A DNA stretch of 64,000 nucleotides, taken from contig NZ_JAKVLT010000001.1 of the NCBI RefSeq assembly GCF_022484225.1, positions 372,001-436,000 of the forward strand. Direction: 5' to 3'. Positions 1 to 7,871 of this stretch are shown piece after piece. This stretch comes from Pseudoramibacter sp. Its GTDB lineage: Bacteria > Bacillota > Clostridia > Eubacteriales > Eubacteriaceae. The notes below the pieces were generated by a model. That model did no database searches. It saw only the letters and a list, made by a program, of their open reading frames with translations, and was not told the origin of the DNA. Position numbers and translations under genes: made by a program. How positions within the stretch are numbered: position 1 is the stretch's first letter; every line of letters starts with the position of its first letter.

Positions 1-756
1 AGATTGCATGTTGTCAACACCAACGGCATCTTCTATTCGACTCCAATATTGATCATAAAGTTCGGTTTGCTGTTGGTGAGAAAACTGCATAAAGACATAA
101 TTACGCAATAAATCAACATTCGTTAAATCCATACCGGTTGAGTTTAAGCTCTCGAAAATTTCCTGTGGATTTTCATCCTGAACTTCCAGTGTAATGATCG
201 TTAGTTTTTCCATCGCATCCAGAAAATCTGTTGCATTCCCGCCCCGGTCGATATATTTTCTCAAAAGTTCTGTAAACAATAAATAATTCTGGAAAAGATG
301 GGAATTTTTTTGCGTTATGGTTAAATAATCCGGCAAAATATTAGGCGGATATTTTAAAAGTATTTTGTAGATTTCATCATCCCGTTTATTGAGATGAAGC
401 TTGATTTTGAGATATTCTGTATCAATACTATGCCCTTTATTAATAAGATATTCATTTTTGATTTCGTCTCTAATATCTTTATTTTCTGTGATGTCGTACA
501 GTGCTTTTAATAATAACGTAATACTGGTTAAGCGCTGCTGTCCGTCGATAATTTCTTTCTCATGAGAAGTAGATGCCCTAAAAAAGATAGTTCCAAGGAA
601 ATGATGCCTTTGCGTTCTGATACAGCCTTCAATATCTTTAAACAACTGCTTGCAATTATGTTCATTCCAATCGTAATTGCGTTGATAAACAGGTACAACA
701 AAGACCGTTTTTGAGCTGCTTAAGAACTCTGCTATTGTATTATTGTGTGTATCCAT
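1..756 (-). CDS. DUF262 (GmrS-like) domain protein, 3' end outside the window
   Basis: The frame is open from an ATG at 754-756 to the window edge (252 codons, no stop), so only the N-terminal part is visible. A purine-rich AAGGGGG lies just upstream of the start. The protein has the two hallmark motifs of DUF262: VPVYQRNYDW near residue 21 and IDGQQRLTS near residue 69, the ParB/Srx-like nucleotide-binding fold shared with GmrS, SspE and other restriction or defence proteins. Later it reads EIFESLNSTGMDLTNVDLLRN, another typical DUF262 stretch. In known systems such proteins recognise or cut modified DNA, often with a C-terminal HNH (DUF1524) domain, which would lie beyond the window. The gene is much AT-richer than the genes to its right, which suggests acquired DNA. 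The family call is firm; a defence role is inferred. Confidence 0.85.
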   Translation of the reverse strand, partial: MDTHNNTIAEFLSSSKTVFVVPVYQRNYDWNEHNCKQLFKDIEGCIRTQRHHFLGTIFFRASTSHEKEIIDGQQRLTSITLLLKALYDITENKDIRDEIKNEYLINKGHSIDTEYLKIKLHLNKRDDEIYKILLKYPPNILPDYLTITQKNSHLFQNYLLFTELLRKYIDRGGNATDFLDAMEKLTIITLEVQDENPQEIFESLNSTGMDLTNVDLLRNYVFMQFSHQQQTELYDQYWSRIEDAVGVDNMQS

Positions 757-903
757 CACGTCCCCCTTATGCCATATCAAAAGTTTCTTCATCGTTCAAA
801 GCATCGTGTTTCTTAGCCCTGTTAGTCGCTAAATCGCATATCTATTCCCCGCTTCCTCAATAAGCTTTTTCTGAAAATATGATGCTTTAATCTTAATAAA
901 AAT

Positions 904-932
904 ATTATAACAAAATATTGTTGAAAGATTAA
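904..932 (-). promoter_or_regulatory. Putative promoter of the DUF262 gene
   Basis: On the minus strand, TATAAT (904-909) is preceded by 17 bases and TTAATC (927-932). The -35 is a weak match. The transcript would carry about 140 bases of leader before the ATG at 756, in which I see no clear structure. The rest of 757-1013 holds only AT-rich sequence and the left arm of a split terminator. Confidence 0.45.
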
Positions 933-1058
933 CACAATTCCCTGCAATTTGCTCTTGCCGTCCTAGTTCAAACGTGCCTCCCCGTTAAGCGCAAAAAACG
1001 CCTGGCTGATTTTTGATATGTACCCTCTTTACTGGACAACCAGTAAGGAGGATTTTTT

Positions 1059-1631
1059 ATGCGTTATAGTTTTGAGTTTAAATTGAAATGTATAGAACTT
1101 TACAGATCTGGAAGATGGCCCGAAACGCCGGATGGTATTTCTACTCATCACTTTCATAACACTATTCGTACATGGTCAGAAATTGATGAAAGGTTTGGTC
1201 CAGAAGCGTTAAAGCATCCAAAACACCAAAGAAAGTGGTCCCCTGAGGATAAATTGGCTGTAGTATCGCAGGTGCTTGCAGGGAATTCATTCCGATCTGT
1301 TGCTTGCCTTGCTGGGATTGGTAAGGGTATGCTTTATCAATGGGTGCGCAGATATAAGGAAGAAGGGTATAATGGACTGGTAAACAAACGTAAAGGAAAA
1401 AAGCCGAAGGAACCGTCCATGAAGAAAAAGAAATCAGATCAACCACAGCCATTAACGGAATCAGAACGTGAAGAATTAATCCGTCTCAGAGAAGAAAATG
1501 CGTACATGAAAGCGGAGATTGCCTTTAGAAAAAAACTGATCGCCTTGAGGCGCGAAAAGTGGGCCGAACAGCATCTCAAGGCGAAAAAGCAAAAGCCGTC
1601 GAAGCACTCAGACAAAAAGGATTCCAACTAA
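1059..1631 (+). CDS. IS3-family OrfA (transposase N-terminal part)
   Basis: 190 aa, starting at an ATG preceded by AAGGAGG. OrfA binds the IS ends and supplies the N-terminal part of the OrfAB transposase made by frameshifting. Residues about 1-100 form helix-turn-helix regions (for example SVACLAGIGKGMLYQWVRRY near residues 80-99). Residues about 130-160 carry a leucine-zipper-like segment ending in the LIRLREENAYMKAEIAFRKKL block seen in many IS150-like OrfA proteins. A seven-A run at 1529-1535 lies directly after the last stop codon of the -1 frame (TAG at 1526-1528), so a ribosome slipping there would enter orfB. The frameshift itself is inferred. Confidence 0.93.
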   Translation: MRYSFEFKLKCIELYRSGRWPETPDGISTHHFHNTIRTWSEIDERFGPEALKHPKHQRKWSPEDKLAVVSQVLAGNSFRSVACLAGIGKGMLYQWVRRYKEEGYNGLVNKRKGKKPKEPSMKKKKSDQPQPLTESEREELIRLREENAYMKAEIAFRKKLIALRREKWAEQHLKAKKQKPSKHSDKKDSN

Positions 1632-2443
1632 AATATTTGCTGAAGGCAGCAGGAATGGCACGTTCTACTTATTACTTTGAAATCAAGAAACCAGACCGCG
1701 TTGCCAAACGGAATGCAGCGCTTTCCGAGAGAATCAAAACTATTTTTGAAAACCATCACGGAAGGTACGGGGTCCGAAGAATCTATCACGAGTTGGTGAA
1801 TCAAGGCCATAAAGTTAATCATAAAAGGGTCCAGAGACTGATGCACCAGATGAGCCTCTGCGGCAAACGTCCAAAAGAAAAATATCATTCCTATGTGGGG
1901 ACCGTTGGGAAGATTGCTGACAATATCATCAGCAGAGATTTCAACACAAAAGCACCTTTGGAAAAATGGACAACTGATGTAAGCCAGTTCAACTTCTCCT
2001 GGGGGAAATGCTACCTTTCTCCCATTCTTGACATGCACACGAACGAGATCATTGCGTACGATTTATCTTTAAGTCCCAACATGGAACAGATTAAAAAAAT
2101 GCTGCAACAAGCCTTCAAAAAGTTTCCTCATGTAGAAGGACTGATTATGCATTCAGATCAAGGCTGGCAGTACCAACACTGGTTTTATCGAAAAACTTTA
2201 AGAGAGCACGGAATTATTCAGTCAATGTCCAGAAAGGGAAATTGCTATGATAACTGCATCATGGAAACCTTCTTCGGACGATTAAAAAACGAAATGTACT
2301 ATGGCGAGGAAAAAAATTATAAATCATTTGAAGCGTTCAGCAAAGCGATAAAAGAATATATGCAGTATTACAACAACAAGCGGATTCAGAAAAAAACAAA
2401 CTGGATGCCGCCTGCAAAGTACAGGTTAGCATCCAGTTGTTAA
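1559..2443 (+). CDS. IS3-family OrfB (DDE transposase catalytic part)
   Basis: 294 aa from a GTG at 1559, in the -1 frame relative to orfA and overlapping it by 73 bases. It is probably made mainly as an OrfAB fusion after slippage at 1529-1535. It contains an HTH_21-type N-terminal region (RYGVRRIYHELVNQGHKVNH) and a DDE integrase core: the first Asp in WTTDVSQF, the second in IMHSDQGWQY, and the catalytic Glu in NCYDNCIMETFFGRLKNE. All three catalytic residues are present and the frame is intact, so the element looks active. The protein is identical to that of the third copy. Confidence 0.95.
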   Translation: MGRTASQGEKAKAVEALRQKGFQLKYLLKAAGMARSTYYFEIKKPDRVAKRNAALSERIKTIFENHHGRYGVRRIYHELVNQGHKVNHKRVQRLMHQMSLCGKRPKEKYHSYVGTVGKIADNIISRDFNTKAPLEKWTTDVSQFNFSWGKCYLSPILDMHTNEIIAYDLSLSPNMEQIKKMLQQAFKKFPHVEGLIMHSDQGWQYQHWFYRKTLREHGIIQSMSRKGNCYDNCIMETFFGRLKNEMYYGEEKNYKSFEAFSKAIKEYMQYYNNKRIQKKTNWMPPAKYRLASSC

Positions 2444-2527
2444 GCAAAGCCGCTAGTCAATGTGTCCAGGATTCTGGGTACATATCATTTTCAGTCAGGC
2501 GTCATTTTTTTGTTTTTACCGTGAAAC

Positions 2528-4300
2528 TCAGTCGGCAGTTTCAATCAGTTCCAGGCTGTGTTCTGCGATCATCTTCTGGCACATGGCCACGAAATAATCC
2601 AGCGGAATGTCGTTGAGCTGTTTGTTGCCGCGGATGTTGATCGAAACGGTGCCGTCGGCCGCTTCCTTATCGCCGAGGACCAAAATGTACGGATCTTTGT
2701 ACTGTTTGAAGTGCTTGATCTTCGTCTTCATGTTGTCGTCGGTGTAATCCGCTTCGACACGCACGCCGGCCCGTTTGAGCACGTCGGCGACGTGTTTGGC
2801 GTAGGCGTTGTGGGATTCGCGGATCGGCACAATGCCCACCTGGTACGGGCAGAGCCAGAACGGGAAATCCCCCTTGAAGTTTTCGGTGATGATCCCGATG
2901 AACCGTTCGAAGGAGCCGAGAATCGCGCGGTGAATCAAGACCGGGCGCTTTTCGGTGTCGTCGCCGGCGGCGTATTTCATGCCGAAGTTCAGCGGCAGCT
3001 GGAAGTCCAGCTGGATCGTCCCCATCTGCCATTCGCGGCCCAGGGCGTCGCGCATCTTTAAGTCGATCTTCGGGCCGTAGAAGGCGCCGTCCCCTTCGTT
3101 GATTTCAAAATTCCCTTCGCCGTATTTCTTGACCAAAATGGCCTTGAGGTCGGCTTCTGCCTTGTTCCAGACTTCGATGTCGCCCATGTAGTCGTCGGGG
3201 CGGGTGGAGAGCTCTGCCTTGTAGGTCAGGCCCAGCGGGGTGTAGATTTCGCTGGCCACGTCCATGATGTCGAAGATTTCATCGGCGATCTGGTCTTCGG
3301 TGACGAAGATGTGGGCGTCATCCTGGCGGAACATCTGCACCCGGAACAGGCCGTTGAGTTCGCCGGATTTTTCCTTGCGGTGGATGGTGTCGACCTGGGC
3401 GTAGCGCAGGGGCAGATCTTTGTAGGAACGTTTCTTCGTCTGATAGACCTTGATGGTGTTCGGGCAGTTCATCGGCTTGAGGGCGTAGGTGTTGGGGTCT
3501 TCTTCATCCTTGCCCGGGATGACGAACATGCCGTCCATGTAGTGGTCCCAATGGCCCGAGGTTTCCCAGAGCTTCTTCTTCGAGAGCACCGGCCCGGAGA
3601 TTTCCTGGTAGCCGTGGGCTTCGTGGACACTGCGCCAGAAATCGAGCAGCGCGTTGAACAGCTTCCAGCCGCGGGGCAGCCAGTAGGGCATGCCCGGCGC
3701 CGTTTCGTCGAACATGAAGAGATCCAGCTGGGCGCCGATCTTCTTGTGATCCCGTTCCTTCGCTTCGCGGATCAGGGCCTTGTGGGCCTTCAGGGCCTTC
3801 TTGTCCGGGAAGGCGTAGGCGTAGATCCGGGTCAGGTTGTCGCGGTTTTCGTCGCCGCGCCAATAGGCGCCCGACGCGCTTCGGATTTCGAAGGCCGCGC
3901 TGAGCAATTCCTGGGAATTGTCGACGTGAGGCCCGCGGCAGAGATCGACATAATCGTCCCCGGTGTAATACACGGTGATGACTTCGTCGTCAGGCAGGTC
4001 TTCGATCAATTCGGTCTTGAATTTCTGATCCTTAAAGATATCGAGGGCTTCGGCCTTGGAGACTTCCTTGCGGGTCCAGGCTTCCTTGCGCTTCAAGATT
4101 TCGCGCATCTTGTCTTCGATGGTCTTGAAATCGGCTTCGGTGACGGTCTTTCCTTCCGGCAAGAGGAAATCGTAATAAAAGCCGTCGTCGATCTGGGGCC
4201 CGATGGCGTACTGGGTTTCGGGGCCGTAGAGCTCGATCACAGCCTTGGCCATCACGTGAGCCAGGGAATGGCGGTAACAACTTAACACTTTTTCATCCAT
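2528..4300 (-). CDS. thrS: Threonyl-tRNA synthetase lacking the N-terminal TGS domain
   Basis: 590 aa; charges tRNA-Thr in the cytoplasm. The protein begins directly with the editing domain (HSLAHVMAKA near residue 12 and CRGPHVD near 121, the HxxxH and C-x-x-x-H zinc-like editing motifs). The class II catalytic core follows, with MNCPNTIKVY, FRQDDAHIF and an HRAILGSFERF motif 3 region, and then the anticodon-binding domain. Bacterial ThrRS is usually about 640 aa with a TGS domain of about 60 residues at the N-terminus; here it is absent. The start is supported by GGAGAAATAAAA upstream and by its position just after the T-box leader. The gene is transcribed alone and its terminator is interrupted by the IS. 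Confidence 0.97.
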   Translation of the reverse strand: MDEKVLSCYRHSLAHVMAKAVIELYGPETQYAIGPQIDDGFYYDFLLPEGKTVTEADFKTIEDKMREILKRKEAWTRKEVSKAEALDIFKDQKFKTELIEDLPDDEVITVYYTGDDYVDLCRGPHVDNSQELLSAAFEIRSASGAYWRGDENRDNLTRIYAYAFPDKKALKAHKALIREAKERDHKKIGAQLDLFMFDETAPGMPYWLPRGWKLFNALLDFWRSVHEAHGYQEISGPVLSKKKLWETSGHWDHYMDGMFVIPGKDEEDPNTYALKPMNCPNTIKVYQTKKRSYKDLPLRYAQVDTIHRKEKSGELNGLFRVQMFRQDDAHIFVTEDQIADEIFDIMDVASEIYTPLGLTYKAELSTRPDDYMGDIEVWNKAEADLKAILVKKYGEGNFEINEGDGAFYGPKIDLKMRDALGREWQMGTIQLDFQLPLNFGMKYAAGDDTEKRPVLIHRAILGSFERFIGIITENFKGDFPFWLCPYQVGIVPIRESHNAYAKHVADVLKRAGVRVEADYTDDNMKTKIKHFKQYKDPYILVLGDKEAADGTVSINIRGNKQLNDIPLDYFVAMCQKMIAEHSLELIETAD

Positions 4301-4336
4301 TTTTATTTCTCCTTTATTTCGGGCATCGCCGGCGCA

Positions 4337-4561
4337 TAAAAAAATCCCCGACAGATACCAAAGGTATTGTCAGGGACGCTATTTCGCGCGGTTCCACCCT
4401 GCTTGTCCGCTCATGCGGACCGCTTCATCACGATGGTAACGGCATCACCGGGCCGGATTAGGGCCTCTCGGAGGTGGTCTTCGGACGGCCTCTGCAGCCG
4501 GCTCTCACCGCCCCGGCCTCGCTTTCGCTTCCGCGCGTCTTACTCGTCTCGTCATTGAATT
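4337..4561 (-). promoter_or_regulatory. T-box riboswitch (threonine) upstream of thrS
   Basis: The minus-strand leader carries the T-box core GGGTGGAACCGCG (4387-4399 region) and a terminator hairpin (CCCTGACAATACC pairing with GGTATCTGTCGGGG, followed by seven Ts) just before thrS. A candidate specifier ACC (threonine) is at 4476-4478. It aligns with ATC in the ileS T-box, because both sit in the context G-A-Y-C-A-C. Uncharged tRNA-Thr would stabilise the antiterminator and allow thrS transcription. The family and mechanism are well established; the exact specifier position is inferred from the comparison. Confidence 0.93.
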
Positions 4562-4567
4562 GACTTG

Positions 4568-4596
4568 ATTTTAATCGAAAGCCCCCGCTTTGTAAA
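4568..4596 (-). promoter_or_regulatory. thrS promoter
   Basis: On the minus strand, TTTACA (4591-4596) is followed by 17 bases and TAAAAT (4568-4573). The predicted start near 4561 gives the T-box leader. The -35 lies within a GCCCCC/GGGGGC inverted repeat (4580-4602) that may end the upstream antitoxin transcript. Confidence 0.6.
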
Positions 4597-4666
4597 GGGG
4601 GCGGATGATTTTTTTTGAGATGAAAACTTTTGCCTTAAATTTTCCGTTAGCGCGGCGGCGAATATT

Positions 4667-4951
4667 TCAATCGTTATACGCCTGCAGGATTGCCCGCAAG
4701 CTGTTAAAGGTGTCCGAAACCGGTCCGACCCGGCCGTTCCTGACGTCATCTTCTGCCTCTGAGAGCACCTCCAGCAGCTCAATGCGCGCCTTCATATTCT
4801 GATACGCTTCGTAAGAGAGCGACACCGTATCGCCCCGGCCGTTCACCGTGATGATGACCGCTTCGTCCTGCTCTTTGCACAATTGGGAAATATCGTGATA
4901 ATGATTCCTCAAATCCGCCGACGGCCGAATCGTTTCCCGAAGTTTCGCCAT
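4667..4951 (-). CDS. Orphan Phd/YefM-type antitoxin
   Basis: 94 aa, starting at ATG 4951 after AGGAGG. It resembles Phd/YefM antitoxins: an N-terminal DNA-binding part (RPSADLRNHYHDISQLCKEQDEAVIITVNGRGDTVSLSYEAYQNM, residues about 9-53 in outline) and a helical acidic C-terminus that would wrap a toxin. No RelE, Doc or other toxin frame lies next to it: downstream is the thrS T-box and upstream the divergent glycosidase. It is therefore an orphan here, either a remnant or an antitoxin acting on a toxin elsewhere. A palindrome over its promoter suggests autoregulation, as in complete modules of this family. Confidence 0.75.
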   Translation of the reverse strand: MAKLRETIRPSADLRNHYHDISQLCKEQDEAVIITVNGRGDTVSLSYEAYQNMKARIELLEVLSEAEDDVRNGRVGPVSDTFNSLRAILQAYND

Positions 4952-4977
4952 ATCCGCGCACCTCCTCGCTTATGCTT

Positions 4978-5017
4978 TGATATAGTCAAATTATATCACG
5001 ATTTGCCCGTTTCACAA
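4978..5017 (-). promoter_or_regulatory. Promoter and palindromic operator of the antitoxin gene
   Basis: On the minus strand, TTGTGA (5012-5017) is followed by 16 bases and TATAAT (4990-4995). A perfect inverted repeat TGATATA (4978-4984) / TATATCA (4992-4998) with a 7-base centre covers the -10. Its position suits an autorepressor site. Confidence 0.6.
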
Positions 5018-5055
5018 CGTCATTTTCCCGTCCTGCACACAAAACCCCCGGCCTA

Positions 5056-5064
5056 TGCTAAAAT
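5056..5064 (+). promoter_or_regulatory. Extended -10 promoter of the glycosidase gene
   Basis: TGCTAAAAT is a TGn-extended -10 about 38 bases before the ATG at 5102. No good -35 is visible. Confidence 0.4.
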
Positions 5065-5101
5065 AAAAAGAAACGAATTCAAATCAATAAAGGAAAAACC
5101 C

Positions 5102-6301
5102 ATGCAAAACAACACCAAACCCCGAAGCCCCCGGCTTCTCGTCCTGATTCTTTTCGCCGCGGCCATCGCGGCCGCCGCCCTTGGGACTTTTTTCTTCGCC
5201 TTCTGCCATATAACCGAAAAGGCGCCGGTGACACCCCCCAAAAAGGCCGACCCCATCGCCGTCCAGGTGAAACACATGACCACCGAGGAAAAAGTCGGCC
5301 AGCTCTTCATCGTCACCCCCGACCAGCTCACCGGCAGCCACGTCACCGCCGCTGACGCCGCCACCCGCGAGGCCATCGCAAAAACCCAGCCCGGCGGCCT
5401 GATCTATTTCGACGACAACCTGAAAAACCCGGCCCAGACCCAGGCTTTGCTGAAAGACACCCGAAAAATTTACAACGACCTCGGCCTGCCGGTGCCCTTT
5501 CTCGCCGTCGACGAAGAAGGGGGCGAGGTGGCCCGCGTCGCACACAACCCCGCCTTCGGCGTCCAAAACGTCGGGGATATGCGGGCGGTCGGCCGCACCG
5601 GCAACCCCGCCAAGGCCGCGGCCGTGGGCACCACCCTCGGCACCTATTTAAAAGGCCTCGGCTTCAATCTGGACTTCGCCCCCGACGCCGACGTGCTCAC
5701 CAATCCGGCCAACACCGTCGTCGCCCGCCGTTCCTTCGGCACTGATCCGGCCCTGGTCAAACAGATGAGCGAAGCGGAAGCCCGCGCCTTAAGCGCCTGC
5801 GGCGTCCTCCCCTGTCTCAAGCACTTCCCGGGCCACGGCGCCACCACCGGCGACACCCACACCGGCACTGCCGCCACCGACAAAACCCTCGACCAGATGA
5901 TGCAGGCGGAGCTCGTCCCCTTTAACGACGTGAACGCCTACGCGCCGATGATCATGGCCGGCCACATCGCCGCGCCGAAAGTCACCGGGGACAACACCCC
6001 CGCCTGCCTGTCGCACAAAATGGTCACCGACGTCCTGCGCGGCAAGCTCCACTACCGCGGCGTGATCACCACCGACTCCCTGCAGATGGGCGCCGTCACC
6101 CAGAGCGAAGCCCCGGGCCAGGCCGCCGTCTCAGCCCTCGAAGCCGGCTGCGACGTGATCCTCATGCCCGACGACTTCCCCGCCGCCCGCGCCGCCGTCC
6201 TCGCCGCCGTCCAAAAGGGCACCCTCAGCGAAAAACAGCTCAACGCCTCGGTCACCCGGATTCTAAAATGCAAGGCCCAACTTAAAAAAGCGTCGAACTG
6301 A
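5102..6301 (+). CDS. Membrane-anchored GH3 beta-N-acetylhexosaminidase (NagZ-like)
   Basis: 399 aa. The ATG at 5102 is chosen because AAAGGAAAAACCC precedes it and the protein then opens with a hydrophobic anchor (LLVLILFAAAIAAAALG, residues about 14-30). The rest would lie outside the membrane. The GH3 N-terminal domain shows VGQLFIVTP, LAVDEEGGEVARV, the KHFPGHGATTGDTH loop containing the Asp-His general acid/base pair typical of NagZ, and ITTDSLQMGAV with the nucleophile Asp. The family removes N-acetylglucosamine from peptidoglycan fragments, so wall turnover or muropeptide recycling is likely. The C-terminal GH3 domain is absent, as in other NagZ-type enzymes. It is monocistronic. Confidence 0.9.
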   Translation: MQNNTKPRSPRLLVLILFAAAIAAAALGTFFFAFCHITEKAPVTPPKKADPIAVQVKHMTTEEKVGQLFIVTPDQLTGSHVTAADAATREAIAKTQPGGLIYFDDNLKNPAQTQALLKDTRKIYNDLGLPVPFLAVDEEGGEVARVAHNPAFGVQNVGDMRAVGRTGNPAKAAAVGTTLGTYLKGLGFNLDFAPDADVLTNPANTVVARRSFGTDPALVKQMSEAEARALSACGVLPCLKHFPGHGATTGDTHTGTAATDKTLDQMMQAELVPFNDVNAYAPMIMAGHIAAPKVTGDNTPACLSHKMVTDVLRGKLHYRGVITTDSLQMGAVTQSEAPGQAAVSALEAGCDVILMPDDFPAARAAVLAAVQKGTLSEKQLNASVTRILKCKAQLKKASN

Positions 6302-6325
6302 TTTTTCAGTTTGGCGCTTGATTTT
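6284..6325 (+). terminator. Terminator overlapping the end of the glycosidase gene
   Basis: GCGTCGAACTGA (6290-6301) pairs with TCAGTTTGGCGC (6306-6317) with two wobbles and a TTTT loop; a T-rich tail follows. The left arm includes the stop codon, so the hairpin lies partly inside the coding sequence. Confidence 0.65.
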
Positions 6326-6412
6326 GTTAAGCTTGGTCGGCTCGGCTTGAAATCCAGACCCGCGGACCTCAAAACCTATATTTTAACCGTGGGCAGGTTC
6401 CCCTTTAAGCGC

Positions 6413-6443
6413 AAAAAACGCCCGGCAATGCCGAGCGTTTTTT
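6413..6443 (-). terminator. Terminator of the permease/allantoinase operon
   Basis: ACGCCCGGC (6418-6426) pairs with GCCGAGCGT (6430-6438) with one mismatch, and GTTTTTTGC follows on the minus strand. It lies just after the stop of the permease at 6455. Confidence 0.75.
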
Positions 6444-6454
6444 AAAATCCTGTA

Positions 6455-7840
6455 TTATTTTCGATCTCCCGCTTCGAGGATGGTCCCCTTGCGGAAATTC
6501 TGGCAGGATTTCATCTTCTTCATGCAGAAGTAATAAATCAAGCCGGTGGGCACCGTCGCGGTCAAGAAAGAGATGTCCACGTTGAGCAGGCCGATGACGG
6601 CGCCCACAGCGGTGGCGATGATGGCCGCCCAGTTGACCCCCTGGCGGGAACTGTCTTCCGCGTAAAGATCATTCAGCTCGGCCTCAGTGAAGTGGTGCTT
6701 GTGCAGGATGTAGTAATCCACAATCAGCACTGCAAAGATCGGGCTGAAGAACGCCGTGTACACCTTGACGAAGACGTCGAGTCCCGCGGCGGAGGCGTCG
6801 TTGGTGAGGATCCACGGGCAGCAGCACACAGCCAGAATCCCGACGAGGATGACGGCGGTCTTGTGCTTCATCTTGAACACATCCATGAAGGCGTAGGCCG
6901 GCGGAACGACGTTGGACGCCAGGTTGGTAGTCATCTGAGCGAACAGGATAAAGGCCAGAACGACGACTTTGATGAACACATTGTCCACCATGGTGCCGAA
7001 GGCGTTAATCGGGTTGGCGATGCCGGTGGCCGTAGACGCCATGGCACCGATGACCCCGAGCATGACCGTCGCCGGCACCATCGCGAGGAAATAAGCGCTG
7101 CCGCGCTTCGCCGGCGAGTAGCCCCGCTTCAGCTCTCTGGAGTAGTCTCCGGCGTTGAGCATGACCGTCGTGGAATTGCCAAAGAAGGCGATGCAGGCCG
7201 CGATGAACGGTAGGCCCCAGGTCGGTTTGAGGCTGCCGAGGTTCGTCTGAATGACGCCGCTGTACTTGGACAGGCAGATGTAGAGCAGGTAGAACATCGC
7301 CGCGACGATGACCACGCCGCCGATGTTTTCAACCCATTTGATGCCCTGGAAGCCCTTGATGGACAATGCGATCTGAACCGCCTGGAACACGAAGAAGAAC
7401 AGCCAGACGTTGTTGTAGTGAAACAACGCGATGGAAATCTGGTTGATCGCAGCGCCCCCGAGCCAGGTCTGGAAGCCGTACCAGACGATGGCGGGCAAGC
7501 CTCGAATGAGGACCGGAATGGCGCTGCCCTTGGTGCCGTAGGCGCTCTTGAGCTGAATCGCGTAAGGGGCGCCAGTCTTGTAGCTGAAGGTGTCGTTTAA
7601 GCAGATGCCGACGATGAGGACGAGGGTCCCGATGGTGACGGCGAGGAAGATCTGCATGAGGTTGAGGCCCTTGCCCAGCTGGGCCGAGCCCATGGTCAGG
7701 GTCCCGATAGAGATGCAGCCCCCAAGCCAGAGCATGGTGTAGGAGCCCCAGCCCATGCTGCGTTCTTCGTCCTTAAGCGGCTTTAAGGACGCCGCTTCCT
7801 TCTTTTCTTCGGCCGCGATGGCCGTGTTGTCTTTTGCCAT
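6455..7840 (-). CDS. NCS1-family permease 1 (allantoin/hydantoin/nucleobase type)
   Basis: 461 aa, about 12 hydrophobic segments. NCS1 transporters (PucI allantoin, Mhp1 hydantoin, CodB cytosine) bring in nucleobases and ureides by cation symport. The LGGCISIGTLTMGSAQLGKGL start of TM1 (residues about 39-59), GLPAIVWYGFQTWLGGAAINQ (TM3 region, with the conserved Trp residues that stack on the substrate ring) and GNSTTVMLNAGDYSRELKRG fit this family. It is the last gene of a four-gene run, 31 bases after an allantoinase-like gene. This pairing makes a cyclic ureide the likely cargo. A second, diverged copy is at 9376-10779. Confidence 0.88.
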   Translation of the reverse strand: MAKDNTAIAAEEKKEAASLKPLKDEERSMGWGSYTMLWLGGCISIGTLTMGSAQLGKGLNLMQIFLAVTIGTLVLIVGICLNDTFSYKTGAPYAIQLKSAYGTKGSAIPVLIRGLPAIVWYGFQTWLGGAAINQISIALFHYNNVWLFFFVFQAVQIALSIKGFQGIKWVENIGGVVIVAAMFYLLYICLSKYSGVIQTNLGSLKPTWGLPFIAACIAFFGNSTTVMLNAGDYSRELKRGYSPAKRGSAYFLAMVPATVMLGVIGAMASTATGIANPINAFGTMVDNVFIKVVVLAFILFAQMTTNLASNVVPPAYAFMDVFKMKHKTAVILVGILAVCCCPWILTNDASAAGLDVFVKVYTAFFSPIFAVLIVDYYILHKHHFTEAELNDLYAEDSSRQGVNWAAIIATAVGAVIGLLNVDISFLTATVPTGLIYYFCMKKMKSCQNFRKGTILEAGDRK

Positions 7841-7871
7841 TTGTATGATTCTCCTAATCTAGATATCAATT

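Larger units (their letters stand above)
1014..2487 (+). mobile_element. IS3-family insertion sequence, copy 1 (1474 bp)
   Basis: The ends are inverted repeats: TGATATGTACCC at 1014-1025 matches the reverse complement of GGGTACATATCA at 2476-2487, and a CTGGACA match follows a short mismatched stretch. The element is flanked by a 4-bp direct repeat TTTT (1010-1013 and 2488-2491). It carries two overlapping frames, orfA and orfB, in the -1 arrangement typical of IS3. It has the same length as the copy at 52181-53654 and encodes identical proteins, which indicates recent movement. It sits inside the thrS terminator loop. Confidence 0.95.
992..2511 (-). terminator. thrS intrinsic terminator, split by IS insertion in its loop
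   Basis: The arm ACGCCTGGCTG (998-1008) pairs with CAGTCAGGCGT (2492-2502), with one G-T wobble. Removing the IS (1014-2487) and one copy of the TTTT target repeat gives an 11-bp stem with a 5-base ATTTT loop. A T-run follows on the minus strand (992-997) and an A/T run lies on the other side (2504-2511). It lies just after the thrS stop, so it was probably the thrS terminator. Confidence 0.75.

Noticed and set aside
4580-4602. Strong terminator for the antitoxin gene
   Set aside because: The GCCCCC/GGGGGC hairpin lacks a T-run and overlaps the thrS -35; it is noted only as a possible weak terminator.
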